Shown: positions 16,159 to 24,579 of the stretch, piece by piece
How positions within the stretch are numbered: position 1 is the stretch's first letter
Layout: every line of letters starts with the position of its first letter
Assembly: GCF_013409935.1 (NCBI RefSeq)
Contig: NZ_JACCCO010000001.1
Coordinates: forward strand, 1,364,001 to 1,428,000
DNA length: 64,000 nucleotides
Source of the DNA: Streptosporangium sandarakinum
GTDB lineage: Bacteria > Actinomycetota > Actinomycetes > Streptosporangiales > Streptosporangiaceae
Direction: 5' to 3'
Made by a program: the position numbers and the translations under genes
The notes under the pieces: model-generated
Told to the model about the DNA's origin: nothing
The model's input: the letters and a program-made list of their open reading frames with translations, nothing else
The model's database searches: none

Positions 16159-16911
16159 CTAGTGCCGGATCCGGGCGTCGCCGATGTCGACCGGGAGGGC
16201 GGGCCTGCCGTCCACCGGCGGTGTCGGGCCTCCCTCGACGGGCTGGATGCCACCGGCCGCGATGCGGTCCAGGGCGGCGAGCCCGGCGGCGTCGACCGTC
16301 CCGAAGACCGTGTAGTTGGCCGCCAGCCCGGAGTCGCCGTAGACCAGGAAGAACTGGCTGCCGTTGGTGTCCGGCCCGGCGTTGGCCATGGCCAGCACTC
16401 CGCGCGCGTACGTCCTGCGCTGCCCGGTGGAGTCGCCCGGCCACGGCGGCAGATCGGTGGGCAGTTCGTCCTTGTACCGGTAGCCCGGTCCGCCCTCGCC
16501 GGTGAAGTTGGGATCACCGCACTGCAGCACCTTCAGCCGGTCATAGGCGGTCAGCCGGTGGCACGAGGTGGCGTCGTAGAACCTGTGCCGGATCAGGTGC
16601 ACGAAGCTCTGCACCGTACAGGGGGCCTTGGCCGCGTCGAGGGTGAGCCCGATGTCGCCGTGGTTGGTCTTGAGGACCGCGGAGACGGGGCGGGTGGGGG
16701 TGCGACGCGGGTCCGGCGGCAGCGGCACCTTGCGCGCGGCCGGCTCGTCCGGGGTCGGGGTGTACTGACACGGACCATTCGTCGGCCTCGGCGGCCTGCC
16801 CCCGGCCTCGGCCGCCGAAGCGGGCATCACTCCCGATGTGACCAGCGAGCCCGTCGCCGCCATGACCATCGCGGCGCGTACCGCGCGTCGCGGCAACGCT
16901 CTGTCGAACAT
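16159..16911 (-). CDS. Secreted cyclophilin-type peptidyl-prolyl isomerase
   Basis: 250 residues with an N-terminal signal peptide (basic [27 protein letters not shown], AxA site near residue 33) and a Pro-rich linker to ~75. The cyclophilin domain follows: [34 protein letters not shown] with the catalytic Arg, [28 protein letters not shown] and YTVFGTV. It would assist folding of exported proteins. It stands alone between the Nudix gene and the divergent macrodomain gene. Confidence 0.88.
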   Translation of the reverse strand: MFDRALPRRAVRAAMVMAATGSLVTSGVMPASAAEAGGRPPRPTNGPCQYTPTPDEPAARKVPLPPDPRRTPTRPVSAVLKTNHGDIGLTLDAAKAPCTVQSFVHLIRHRFYDATSCHRLTAYDRLKVLQCGDPNFTGEGGPGYRYKDELPTDLPPWPGDSTGQRRTYARGVLAMANAGPDTNGSQFFLVYGDSGLAANYTVFGTVDAAGLAALDRIAAGGIQPVEGGPTPPVDGRPALPVDIGDARIRH

Positions 16912-17089
16912 GGTGTCCTCCCGGGAGATGATCGATGACCTCCTGAGGTCTAATCGATCTGACCGAGGACGTCAAGGACTCGGCCCGGCGCACCGGCGGG
17001 ATGTGAGAAGACCGGCCGCGGTGGAAGATTACGGGCCTGGTCTCCTCCCCGCGGCCGAAGCCCGGGGTCTCCACGCTCAAGGAGTTTCG

Positions 17090-17611
17090 ATGAGAATCAC
17101 GCTGGTCCCCGGGGACATCACCACCCAGAACGTCGACGCCGTCGTCAACGCCGCCAACTCCTCGCTCCTCGGGGGCGGCGGGGTCGACGGGGCGATCCAC
17201 CGGCGCGGCGGCCCGGCGATCCTCGCCGAGTGCCGCGAGCTGCGCGCCTCCCGCTACGTCAACGGGCTGCCGACCGGCATGGCGGTGGCCACCACCGCGG
17301 GCGAGCTGCCGGCCCGCTGGGTCATCCACACCGTCGGCCCCGTCTTCTCCGCCGGCGAGGACCGTTCGGAGCTGCTCGCCTCCTGCTACCGCGAGTCGCT
17401 GCGGGTCGCCGACGAGCTCGGCGCGGCCGGCGTCGCCTTCCCCGCGGTGTCGGCGGGGGTGTACGGCTGGCCGATGGACGACGCCGCCCGCATCGCGGTC
17501 GGCACCGTGAGCGCCACGGCCACTCGGGTGTCGGAAGTGCGGTTCGTCCTGTTCACCGCGGACGCCCACGCCGCCTTCGACCTGGCGCTCAGCCTGCTGG
17601 ACCGGCCGTAG
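17090..17611 (+). CDS. Macrodomain protein (O-acetyl-ADP-ribose deacetylase type)
   Basis: 173 residues starting at the ATG at 17090, eight bases after an AAGGAG ribosome binding site. The entire protein is one macrodomain: [34 protein letters not shown] is the MacroD/YmdB signature including the catalytic loop, and [12 protein letters not shown] is the phosphate-binding loop. Such enzymes remove ADP-ribose from proteins or nucleic acid, or deacetylate O-acetyl-ADP-ribose. It is followed 161 bp later by a NADAR protein, another ADP-ribose hydrolase family. Confidence 0.9.
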   Translation: MRITLVPGDITTQNVDAVVNAANSSLLGGGGVDGAIHRRGGPAILAECRELRASRYVNGLPTGMAVATTAGELPARWVIHTVGPVFSAGEDRSELLASCYRESLRVADELGAAGVAFPAVSAGVYGWPMDDAARIAVGTVSATATRVSEVRFVLFTADAHAAFDLALSLLDRP

Positions 17612-17772
17612 CCCCGCGCCCGACCGACCGGACCCGCCGTGATTCCGTGTCCGCTGAGCCGTACGGCGTGCCGGGGCGCCGGGGCGGCGGCGTGCCGGGG
17701 CGGTGGGGCGCCGAGGCGGCGCGCCCGTCAATCCGGTGGCCCGGCCGCGGCCGTGCGTGACATGGTGAGCCG

Positions 17773-18381
17773 GTGTCCGGAATGAGCAGACTCCCCCGTT
17801 CGGTCGCCGAGGCCGTGACCGCCGAGCGGAACGGCGTGGCGCTCCGCCACCTGTTCTTCTGGGGGCACCGGCCGCCACGCGGCGGAGGCGTCGGCCCGGG
17901 GTGCCTCAGCCAGTGGTGGGAGGCCCCCTTCACGGTGGACGGGCACGTCTTCCGCTCCGCGGAGCACTACATGATGGCCCGCAAGGCGTGGTTGTTCGGC
18001 GACGACGAGACCGCCGAACGAATCCTCGGCGCCCGGCATCCCGATGAGGTCAAGCGGCTCGGCCGCGAGGTCCGGGGCTTCGACGAGGCCGTCTGGCGCG
18101 AGCATCGCTACGGGATCGTGGTGCGCGGCGGTGTCGCGAAGTTCGGCGCGCACCCGGAGCTGAGGGAGTTCCTGCTGGGCACCCGCGGCCGGGTCCTGGT
18201 CGAGGCCAGCCCGGTGGACCGGATCTGGGGCATCGGGCTCGCGGCGGACGACGCGCGCGCCGCCTCCCCCGCCGCCTGGCGGGGGTCCAACCTCCTCGGC
18301 TTCGCCCTCATGGACGCCCGCGACGCCCTGGCGGACGGCGACCCGGGGGAGCCGGGGACGACCCTCCCCGGGGCGGGGTGA
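17773..18381 (+). CDS. NADAR family protein (YbiA-like)
   Basis: 202 residues from the GTG at 17773, or 199 from the ATG at 17782. The NADAR fold is recognisable from LSQWWEAPFTVDGHVFRSAEHYMMARKAWLFGD, VWREHRYGIVVRGGVAKFGAHPELREFLLGT and DRIWGIGL, with the conserved Glu of SAEHYMMA. NADAR enzymes act as N-glycosidases on riboflavin-pathway intermediates and have been shown to remove ADP-ribose from guanosine. Pairing with a macrodomain suggests repair of ADP-ribosylated targets, an inference from adjacency. Confidence 0.85.
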   Translation: MSGMSRLPRSVAEAVTAERNGVALRHLFFWGHRPPRGGGVGPGCLSQWWEAPFTVDGHVFRSAEHYMMARKAWLFGDDETAERILGARHPDEVKRLGREVRGFDEAVWREHRYGIVVRGGVAKFGAHPELREFLLGTRGRVLVEASPVDRIWGIGLAADDARAASPAAWRGSNLLGFALMDARDALADGDPGEPGTTLPGAG

Positions 18382-18409
18382 GCCGGGACCGGCGCCATCG
18401 AGGGGACAG

Positions 18410-18617
18410 AAAGGTTCATTTAAGGCTAAAGGGACAATAACCCTAGAAGTCGAAATAAGGAACAATTCAAAAATAAGGCAAGCTTGGTGATTCAAGCCGA
18501 CACTGATTAACAAAAAGGAGTCCGGGGAGCAGTCCTCAGATTTCTCCTTTTTGATAACTAATTGGTGGAAAGTCGTAAGGCGCGCCTGATCGGCTGTACG
18601 GGATCTTCAACCCGTAC
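18410..18617 (+). other. AT-rich noncoding island with hairpins
   Basis: The sequence from about 18412 to 18570 is strikingly AT-rich against its surroundings. It contains AGGG/CCCT flanking ACAATAA (18429-18443), a 10-bp stem CAAAAAGGAG (18511-18520) pairing with CTCCTTTTTG (18544-18553), and a 7-bp stem GTACGGG/CCCGTAC (18596-18617). The middle hairpin ends in a T-run on both strands and can serve as a terminator for the NADAR gene. No ORF is convincing. Whether the rest is the 5' leader of the 5'-nucleotidase gene or a transferred fragment is unknown. Confidence 0.55.
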
Positions 18618-18634
18618 GACCCCAAGGAACACGC

Positions 18635-20419
18635 GTGCGACTCCTCCCCCGAAGGCTCCCCATCGTGGCGGGCCTGGCCCTGACCGCGCTCGTCACGACC
18701 CAGCCGGGCATCGCCCAGGCCCGGCCGCCGCACGAGCGGCCCGTGGACGTGCAACTGCTGTCCATCACCGACCTGCACGGCTATCTGCGCCCGCACGACG
18801 ACGCGGCCAACGGCACCGTCAAGGACGCCGAGGGCAGGACGATCGTGGTCGGCGGCGCCCCCTACATCGCCACCCACCTGAAGCGGCTCCGGGCCGGCCA
18901 CAAGAACTCGATCACCTTCTCCACCGGCGACAACTTCAGCGGCTGGCCGACCGAGGTCGCCTACCACGCCGACGAGCCGACCATCGAGTTCCTCAACCGC
19001 GTCGGCGTGGAGTTCAGCGCCGTCGGAAACCACGAGCTCGACCTGTCGCCGTCGTTCCTGCGCGACCACATGGGCAAGGGCCGCTGCTTCGGCGAGGTCG
19101 ACGTGGACAGTTGCTTCACCGACTCGACCGGCCGGCGCTTCCACGGCGCGGACTTCCCGTTCTCCTCGGCGAACATCACCGCCAAGGGGTCGGGCAAGCC
19201 GCTGCTCGCGCCGTACGTCATCCGGTGGGTGAAGCCGGAACGCGGGCCGAAGATCCCGGTGGGCTTCATCAACCTGACGACCCCCACCACGGTGGGCGGC
19301 TCGACCTCCTACCAGCCGACTCTGGACAACCTCTCGCTGGTGGAGACCGCCAACCGCTACGCCGCCGAGCTGAAGCGCCGGGGCGTGGAGGCGATCGTGG
19401 CCAACGTGCACGAGGGCGGCACCGCGGGCGACGTCTACGACCGGTGCAACGCCAACCCCACGGGCCCGGTGTTCGACTTCGCCCGGCAGGTCACCCCGGA
19501 CATCGACGCGATCGTCACCGGCCACTGGCACGCCCTGTTCAACTGCTCGGTGCCGGACCCGGCGGGCGACCCGCGCCCGGTGGTCGAGGCGGCCAACCAC
19601 GGCAGGCTGATCAACGAGATCAACCTGCGGATCGACCCGGCCACCCGGGACGTGATCCGCTCGGCGACCACCTCGGTCAACCACCCGGTCACCCGTGACG
19701 TGCCCGCCGACCCCGAGATGGTCACGCTCGTCGACCACTGGGTGAACCGGGGCGGGCAGACCTACGCCCGGCCGGTCGGCACGATCACCGGGGACCTCAC
19801 GCGGACCCGCGACGCCGACGGCGAGAGCACGCTCGGCAACTTCGCCGCCGACGCCGAGTACGCCGACTCCCGGCGCACCCCGGGCGGGAACGCCGACCTC
19901 GCGATGGTCGCCGTCGCCCCGGTCAAGGGCTCGGTGGCGCTCCGCGGCGACCTGCGGTACGCCAAGGGGACCAACCCGGCCGACGCCGACGGCACGGTGC
20001 TGTTCGGTGAGGCGTGGTCGGCCTTCGGCTACGCCAACCCGGTGGTCACCGTCTCCGTCACCGGCGCGGCGATCGAGCAGGCACTGGAACAGCAGTGGCA
20101 GACCCAGGCGAACGGCTCGGTGCGCTTCGCCCCGCTGGCCGTCTCCGGCAACGTCCGCTACTCCTACGACGCCACCCGGCCGGTCGGCGACCGGGTGAAC
20201 CCCGCCGACGTCCTGATCGACGGCAGGCCCCTGGAGACCGGGCGCACCTACCGGCTCGCCGCCCTGGCCTACACCCTGATCGGCGATGACGGCTACACCG
20301 CGTTCGCCGGGTTCACCGACGCCGTGCGCGGCAGCCGCGACTACGAGGCGTTCCGTGCCCACTTCGCCCAGGGTCCCGTGACGCCCCCGGCCCTCGACCG
20401 GGCCACCGCGCTGCGCTGA
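18635..20419 (+). CDS. Secreted bifunctional metallophosphatase/5'-nucleotidase
   Basis: 594 residues from a GTG at 18635 (AAGGAAC upstream). A signal peptide covers residues 1-30 (LPIVAGLALTALVTTQPGIAQA). The calcineurin-like metal motifs are present in order: SITDLHGYLRPHD, STGDNFSG, VGNHELD, GHWHALFN. The C-terminal 5'-nucleotidase domain follows, ending with TGRTYRLAALAYTLIGDDGYTAF. It dephosphorylates nucleotides outside the cell for nucleoside/phosphate recovery. Confidence 0.92.
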   Translation: MRLLPRRLPIVAGLALTALVTTQPGIAQARPPHERPVDVQLLSITDLHGYLRPHDDAANGTVKDAEGRTIVVGGAPYIATHLKRLRAGHKNSITFSTGDNFSGWPTEVAYHADEPTIEFLNRVGVEFSAVGNHELDLSPSFLRDHMGKGRCFGEVDVDSCFTDSTGRRFHGADFPFSSANITAKGSGKPLLAPYVIRWVKPERGPKIPVGFINLTTPTTVGGSTSYQPTLDNLSLVETANRYAAELKRRGVEAIVANVHEGGTAGDVYDRCNANPTGPVFDFARQVTPDIDAIVTGHWHALFNCSVPDPAGDPRPVVEAANHGRLINEINLRIDPATRDVIRSATTSVNHPVTRDVPADPEMVTLVDHWVNRGGQTYARPVGTITGDLTRTRDADGESTLGNFAADAEYADSRRTPGGNADLAMVAVAPVKGSVALRGDLRYAKGTNPADADGTVLFGEAWSAFGYANPVVTVSVTGAAIEQALEQQWQTQANGSVRFAPLAVSGNVRYSYDATRPVGDRVNPADVLIDGRPLETGRTYRLAALAYTLIGDDGYTAFAGFTDAVRGSRDYEAFRAHFAQGPVTPPALDRATALR

Positions 20420-20460
20420 CCCCGGCCGACCGTACGGCCCGCGCGGCGGTCGTCGCCGCG

Positions 20461-20545
20461 CGGGCCGTACGCCGGAAGGCCACGTGGGCCGTACGCCGAA
20501 GGCCACGTGGGCCGTACGCCGGAAGGCCAGGCGGGCCGTACCGTC
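20461..20545 (+). repeat. Tandem ~25-bp repeats downstream of the 5'-nucleotidase
   Basis: Three successive copies of GGGCCGTACGCCGGAAGGCC followed by ACGTG or AGGCG, the second copy one base shorter. They occupy most of the gap before the TetR gene; no coding signal. Confidence 0.65.
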
Positions 20546-20600
20546 CTCGTGGCCCTCGAAGGCCACTCGCCGTAAGCGGCTCCCGGTGGGGTGCGAGCCG

Positions 20601-20622
20601 TACTGTACCGATCATTCCAAAA
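20601..20622 (+). promoter_or_regulatory. Operator-like site upstream of the TetR gene
   Basis: The right half GATCATTCCAAAA recurs as GATCAATCCAAAA upstream of the MFS gene (21408-21420). It lies 17 bp before the TetR start, where binding would block its own transcription. Confidence 0.45.
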
Positions 20623-20638
20623 ATGTTACGGTGACCGC

Positions 20639-21262
20639 ATGGCACGGCCGAGGACGTTCGACGAGGACCGGGCCCTGGACGCGGCGATGCACGCCTTCTG
20701 GGAGAAGGGCTACGAGGCCACCTCGACCCAGGACCTGTGCGACGCCACCGGACTGGGCCGCAGCAGCATCTACAACGCCTTCGCCAGCAAGCACGACCTG
20801 TTCAAGCGCGCGCTGGCCCGCTACATCGAGACCATGGACGCCGCCCAGTTCGCCGTCCTGGAGGACGAGGGCAGGCCCGGCGCGGAGCGGATCCGCACCC
20901 TGTTCGCCATGGTGATCGGCGACGACCCGGACGACCGGCGCGGCTGCCTGGCCGTCAACACGGTCGTGGAGCTCGCCGACCGGGACCCGGAGGCGGCCGG
21001 AATGCTGGAACGCGACACCGCGCGCCGGCTGGCCGTCATGCGCGCGGCGCTGGAGGCGGGACAGCGCGAGGGCGGCATCACCTCCTCCCGCGACGCGGGC
21101 TCCCTGGCCCGCTTCGTCAACGCGGTGATCGCGGGGCTGCGGGTCTCGAGCCAGGGAGGCGCCGACCGCGCCACACTGGAGGCCATCGTGGCGACGGCGA
21201 TGGACGCGCTCACCCGCGAACCCGCGCCTTCCGACCCCGGGCCGGCCACCCCGGACCGCTGA
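20639..21262 (+). CDS. TetR/AcrR family transcriptional regulator
   Basis: 207 residues from the ATG at 20639, chosen because MARPRTFDEDRALDAAMHAFWEKGYEATSTQDL begins the standard TetR helix-turn-helix; a start 48 bp upstream adds unrelated sequence. GLGRSSIYNAFASKHDLF completes the DNA-binding domain, and the remainder is the ligand-binding helical core. It likely represses itself and the MFS exporter at 21441 through shared sites, judged from near-identical half-sites before both genes. Confidence 0.88.
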   Translation: MARPRTFDEDRALDAAMHAFWEKGYEATSTQDLCDATGLGRSSIYNAFASKHDLFKRALARYIETMDAAQFAVLEDEGRPGAERIRTLFAMVIGDDPDDRRGCLAVNTVVELADRDPEAAGMLERDTARRLAVMRAALEAGQREGGITSSRDAGSLARFVNAVIAGLRVSSQGGADRATLEAIVATAMDALTREPAPSDPGPATPDR

Positions 21263-21398
21263 CCACCGGCCCACCGATCCACTCACCCCGAACCACCGGC
21301 CCATGGGCCCACCGATCCACCGGCCCAGGACCGCCGGGCGCCGGCCTGGAACCCGCCCCCGAAGCCCCGGGACTCCACGCCGCCCTCCCATGCCCATG

Positions 21399-21420
21399 TT
21401 TTGAATCGATCAATCCAAAA
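21399..21420 (+). promoter_or_regulatory. Near-palindromic operator upstream of the MFS exporter
   Basis: A 22-bp imperfect palindrome centred on ATCGATCA, with outer arms TTTTG and CAAAA, followed after 10 bp by the ribosome binding site AAGGAG. It shares GATCA-TCCAAAA with the site before the TetR gene. Confidence 0.5.
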
Positions 21421-21440
21421 CCGATCTCCCAAGGAGAACC

Positions 21441-22649
21441 GTGCATCGCGCCGTACACATAATGGCCCTCGGCATCTTCGCCATGGTGACCAGCGAGTTC
21501 GCCGTCGCCGGTCTCATGCCGCAGATCGCGGAGGGGCTGGGCGTCACCGTCCCGCAGGTCGGCTACCTCGTCACCGCCTTCGCGGCGGCCATGGCCGCAG
21601 GCGGCCCGTTCCTGACCGTGGCGCTGCTCCGGGTGAACCCGAAGACGGCGCTGACGGCGCTGTTCGCCGTCTTCCTGGCGGGCAACGTGCTGGCCGCCGT
21701 CGCCCCCGGCTACGGGGTCATGACGGTGGCGCGGGTGATCACCGGAGCCGCCTCCCAGGCGTTCTTCGGGATCTCGATCTCACTGTGCCTGCGACTGGCG
21801 CGTCCCGAGGCGCGGGGCCGGGCCGTCGCGGCGGCCATGAACGGCCTGATGCTCGGCACGCTGCTCGGCATGCCGCTGTCCACCCTGATCGGCGAACGGC
21901 TGGGCTGGCGCGCCGCCTTCTGGGCCGTCGGCGTCCTGACGGTGATCGCCGCCCTGGCCACGCTCGCCGGGGTGCCGCGTCTGGAGCGCGCCGGCGACGG
22001 CGGGAACCTCCGGAGCGAACTGGCCGCCTTCCGCGCCCCGCGCCTGTGGCTGACGTTGTCCACCAGCACGTTCATCATCGGCGCGACGTTCGCGGCCTTC
22101 ACCTACTTCACCCCGGTCCTCACCGGGGTCACCGGCTTCGCCGCCGGGACCGTCCCGCTGCTGCTCGTCGCCTACGGCGCCGCCACCGTGGCCGGGAACG
22201 TCGTCGTCGGGCGTCTCGCCGACCGGCACACCCTCGCCGTGCTGTTCTGCGGCCTGGTCCTGAACCTCGTCTTCCTCACCGGGTTCGCGCTGCTGGCCCA
22301 TCTCCCGGTCCCCGCCGTGACGTTCATGATGGGGATCGGCCTGGCAGGGGTCACCCTCAACGCGGCGATGACCGCCCGCGTCCAGCGGGCCGGGAACGCC
22401 GGGCCGCTGGTCAACACCGTCCACACCTCCTTCATCACCCTCGGCGTCATCATCGGGTCCTGGGCCGGCGGGCTGGGCGTCGACGTCTTCGGCCTGCGCG
22501 CCCCGCTGTGGCTCGGCGCCGCCCTGGCCGCGATCGGGATCGCCACCCTCGTTCCCGACCTCCTCCGCCGCCGTCGCCCGGCGCTCTCGGACGCGCCGCG
22601 CGAGGGTGCCAGGACCGATGGCGATCTACTCTCCGAGGCCGTGAGTTGA
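21441..22649 (+). CDS. MFS drug exporter, DHA1 family
   Basis: 402 residues from a GTG at 21441 with AAGGAG five bases upstream. About twelve transmembrane helices start at residue 7 (MALGIFAMVTSEFAVAGLMPQIAEGLG, the DHA1 N-terminal pattern). ARPEARGRAVAAAMNGLMLGTLLGMPLSTLIGERLGWRAAFW is the typical 'motif C' region. It would export hydrophobic compounds by proton antiport. The TetR gene just upstream and the shared operator suggest substrate-induced expression. Confidence 0.88.
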   Translation: MHRAVHIMALGIFAMVTSEFAVAGLMPQIAEGLGVTVPQVGYLVTAFAAAMAAGGPFLTVALLRVNPKTALTALFAVFLAGNVLAAVAPGYGVMTVARVITGAASQAFFGISISLCLRLARPEARGRAVAAAMNGLMLGTLLGMPLSTLIGERLGWRAAFWAVGVLTVIAALATLAGVPRLERAGDGGNLRSELAAFRAPRLWLTLSTSTFIIGATFAAFTYFTPVLTGVTGFAAGTVPLLLVAYGAATVAGNVVVGRLADRHTLAVLFCGLVLNLVFLTGFALLAHLPVPAVTFMMGIGLAGVTLNAAMTARVQRAGNAGPLVNTVHTSFITLGVIIGSWAGGLGVDVFGLRAPLWLGAALAAIGIATLVPDLLRRRRPALSDAPREGARTDGDLLSEAVS

Positions 22650-22800
22650 GGACGGCTTCGGGAACGCCTGGCCGTACGAACCGGACGCCGGGGTAGGGAA
22701 CCGGCAGGCCGCACGCCGCGGCGCCCGCGCCGTCCCACCGGCCGCCGCGGGCGTCCCGTCGGCCCGCCGGAGGACCCCACACGGAAGGTGAGGACCAGCA

Positions 22801-23259
22801 GTGGCCCACGCATGCAGGAACGGCCTGATCGCCGGCGCCGCCGGAACCGTGGCCCTCAACGCCCTGACCTACCTCGACATGGCCGTCCGCGGCCGGGGGC
22901 CGAGTTCCACGCCCGAGCAGGCCGCGGGGATCCTCGCCGGCAAGACCGGCCTCGACCTGGGCGAGGAGGAGACCGCCGAGCACCGCAAGGAGGGCATCGG
23001 CCCGCTGCTCGGCATGGCGGCCGGCCTCGGAGTGGGGGTGGCCTACGGGCTGTTCCGGCGGGCCGTGCCCCGTCTCCCCCGGCCGCTGGCCGTGCTCGCC
23101 GTGGGCGCGGCGGTGATGGTCGCGGGCAACGCGCCGATGGTGACGCTGGGGCTCACCGACCCTCGCGAGTGGGGGACGGAGGGCTGGCTGTCGGACCTGG
23201 TCCCGCATCTGGGCTACAGCCTCGCCACCGTGGCGGCCTATGAGGCGATCAGCCGCTGA
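22801..23259 (+). CDS. Small membrane protein of unknown function
   Basis: 152 residues from the GTG at 22801 (GAAGGTGAGGA upstream). Three hydrophobic segments: residues 8-28, ~73-88 and ~97-112, plus a weaker one near the C-terminus. The soluble loop PEQAAGILAGKTGLDLGEEETAEHRKEGIGPLLG resembles a conserved actinobacterial family of short membrane proteins, but I cannot name a function. Confidence 0.65.
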   Translation: MAHACRNGLIAGAAGTVALNALTYLDMAVRGRGPSSTPEQAAGILAGKTGLDLGEEETAEHRKEGIGPLLGMAAGLGVGVAYGLFRRAVPRLPRPLAVLAVGAAVMVAGNAPMVTLGLTDPREWGTEGWLSDLVPHLGYSLATVAAYEAISR

Positions 23260-23374
23260 CCGGCGCCCGCCCGGACCGTTCCGGCCCCGCCCGGGCCGGA
23301 ACGCCCGGATCACCCCGGCCGGGCTTGAGCGCCGGGTCAGGATGTCCAGGCCACCGCGTTCGGGCCGGTGTGGT

Positions 23375-24070
23375 TCAGGCCGGGGCCATGAAGGTGCCCG
23401 GGCTGCCGTCGGTGGCCCGCCATTCCGGGCCGCGCTCCCGGCTCGCCCCGGCCAGTGCCTCGCGGACCCCTTCGGCGTCCTTGTCCGTGGCGTAGACGGG
23501 AGTGCCGGGCTGCTGGCGCCAGGAGTCGTCCAGGCCGCCGGCGTCGACCGGGTCGAAGCCGAGCTGGTCGACCAGGTCCATGACGACCCTTTTCGCGGCC
23601 TCGTCGTCGCCTGCGACCGGCAGGGCCACGCGCCCCGGGGCCCCGGCGGGACGGCCGTGCTCGGCGAGGTGCCGGGCGTAGATGTTGTTGAACGCCTTGA
23701 TCACCGGACGGCCGAGGCGCTTTTCCACCCAGCGGCTCTCCGGCAGGCCGGACTCGATCTCCTTGATGCGGCCGTCACGCTGCCGGGGGTAGTAGTTGCC
23801 GGTGTCGACGACGACCACGTCGTCCGGCACCCCGTCGAAGAGGCCGGAAGGCAGCTCGGGCACCCGGCACTCCGGGATCGTGATCACGACGAGGTCGGCC
23901 CCGCGCGGCGCCTCCTCGACGGTCACCGCCTTCGCCCCGGTCTCCGAGGCCAGGTCGGCGAGGGTCTGCGGGCCGCGCGAGTTGGCCACCGTCACCTCGT
24001 GACCGAGGTCCGTCAGCCGCCGGGTGAGGGCGCCGCCGATGTTTCCGGCGCCGATGATGCCGATCCTCAT
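23375..24070 (-). CDS. NADPH-dependent F420 reductase-like oxidoreductase
   Basis: 231 residues beginning directly with a Rossmann NADP-binding motif MRIGIIGAGNIGGALTRRL, then VANSRGPQTLADLA, where the Ser-Arg after the second strand suggests NADP(H) preference. The F420-dependent NADP reductase/YqcG-like fold follows (IKAFNNIYARHLAE, LPVAGDDEAAKRVVMDLVDQLGFDPVDAGGL). It may transfer hydride between NADPH and F420 or a related cofactor; close homologues are annotated generically. Confidence 0.78.
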   Translation of the reverse strand: MRIGIIGAGNIGGALTRRLTDLGHEVTVANSRGPQTLADLASETGAKAVTVEEAPRGADLVVITIPECRVPELPSGLFDGVPDDVVVVDTGNYYPRQRDGRIKEIESGLPESRWVEKRLGRPVIKAFNNIYARHLAEHGRPAGAPGRVALPVAGDDEAAKRVVMDLVDQLGFDPVDAGGLDDSWRQQPGTPVYATDKDAEGVREALAGASRERGPEWRATDGSPGTFMAPA

Positions 24071-24302
24071 GGTCGCTCCAGGGATTCTCCGGGAATGCGG
24101 CGTGGCCGTCCGCTCCGGGCCCCGGGACGAGCGGGCCGGCGCGGCCCCGGACGGGCCGTGGAGGCGGGCGCCACCGGAAAACCGATCGTACGCGAAATGG
24201 CCGCCGTCGCGCGTTCCGCGCCACGCAAAGGAATTCCCCTCCGGATTCCGGAGCGATTAACGGTGATTCGAGACGAGACGGCGCGGACCGGAATTCCGGA
24301 AC

Positions 24303-24332
24303 GCGTGCGGCGGGCGGGTGCCCGCCGCACGC
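24303..24332 (-). terminator. Hairpin just downstream of the small Cys peptide gene
   Basis: GCGTGCGGCGGGC (24303-24315) and GCCCGCCGCACGC (24320-24332) form a perfect 13-bp stem with a GGGT loop, starting 10 bp past the peptide's stop. No T-run follows, as is common in GC-rich actinomycetes. Confidence 0.65.
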
Positions 24333-24342
24333 CGGACGCGGA

Positions 24343-24504
24343 TCAGCAGCAGGGACGCCTGCCGCCGTCGGCCTTCGCGCCGGTCCAGACGCCGTCGCCG
24401 CCACATCCGGACACGCAGCTGCCCTTGACGGGCGTCGCGTGCGCGGTCGCCTTACGGCCGAGAAGGGAGATGATCCGGTCGGTGACGCCGTTGACGAGCT
24501 TCAT
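24343..24504 (-). CDS. Putative secreted Cys-rich peptide precursor (53 aa)
   Basis: Minus-strand ORF from the ATG at 24504 to a TGA at 24343-24345, with ribosome binding site AAAGG eight bases upstream. Residues 1-23 (MKLVNGVTDRIISLLGRKAT...) form an amphipathic leader-like helix ending in Ala-Thr-Ala-His-Ala, an A-x-A signal-peptidase-type site. The remaining ~30 residues are Gly-rich, with cysteines at 30, 34, 52 and 53 and a terminal Pro-Cys-Cys. Its own promoter and terminator make it a single-gene unit directly downstream of the S26 peptidase/ABC/thioredoxin/MauE operon. Function inferred from context: a bacteriocin-like or signalling disulfide peptide. Confidence 0.6.
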   Translation of the reverse strand: MKLVNGVTDRIISLLGRKATAHATPVKGSCVSGCGGDGVWTGAKADGGRRPCC

Positions 24505-24545
24505 CTCAGAGACCTTTCGCCGGAACGGTCATTAATTTATCCATA

Positions 24546-24574
24546 GTCTTACTTGCATCAACTAAATACGTCAA
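24546..24574 (-). promoter_or_regulatory. Candidate promoter of the small Cys peptide gene
   Basis: Minus strand: -35 TTGACG (24574-24569), 17-bp spacer, -10-like TAAGAC (24551-24546), within an AT-rich segment (24530-24595) that stands out locally. It would give a 5' leader of about 35 bases. The -35 is strong, the -10 weak. Confidence 0.45.
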
Positions 24575-24579
24575 TGCAC

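Noticed and set aside
20461-20545. CGTACG-rich repeats as an operator array for TetR
   Set aside because: They share no sequence with the two TCCAAAA-type sites that flank the TetR and MFS starts.
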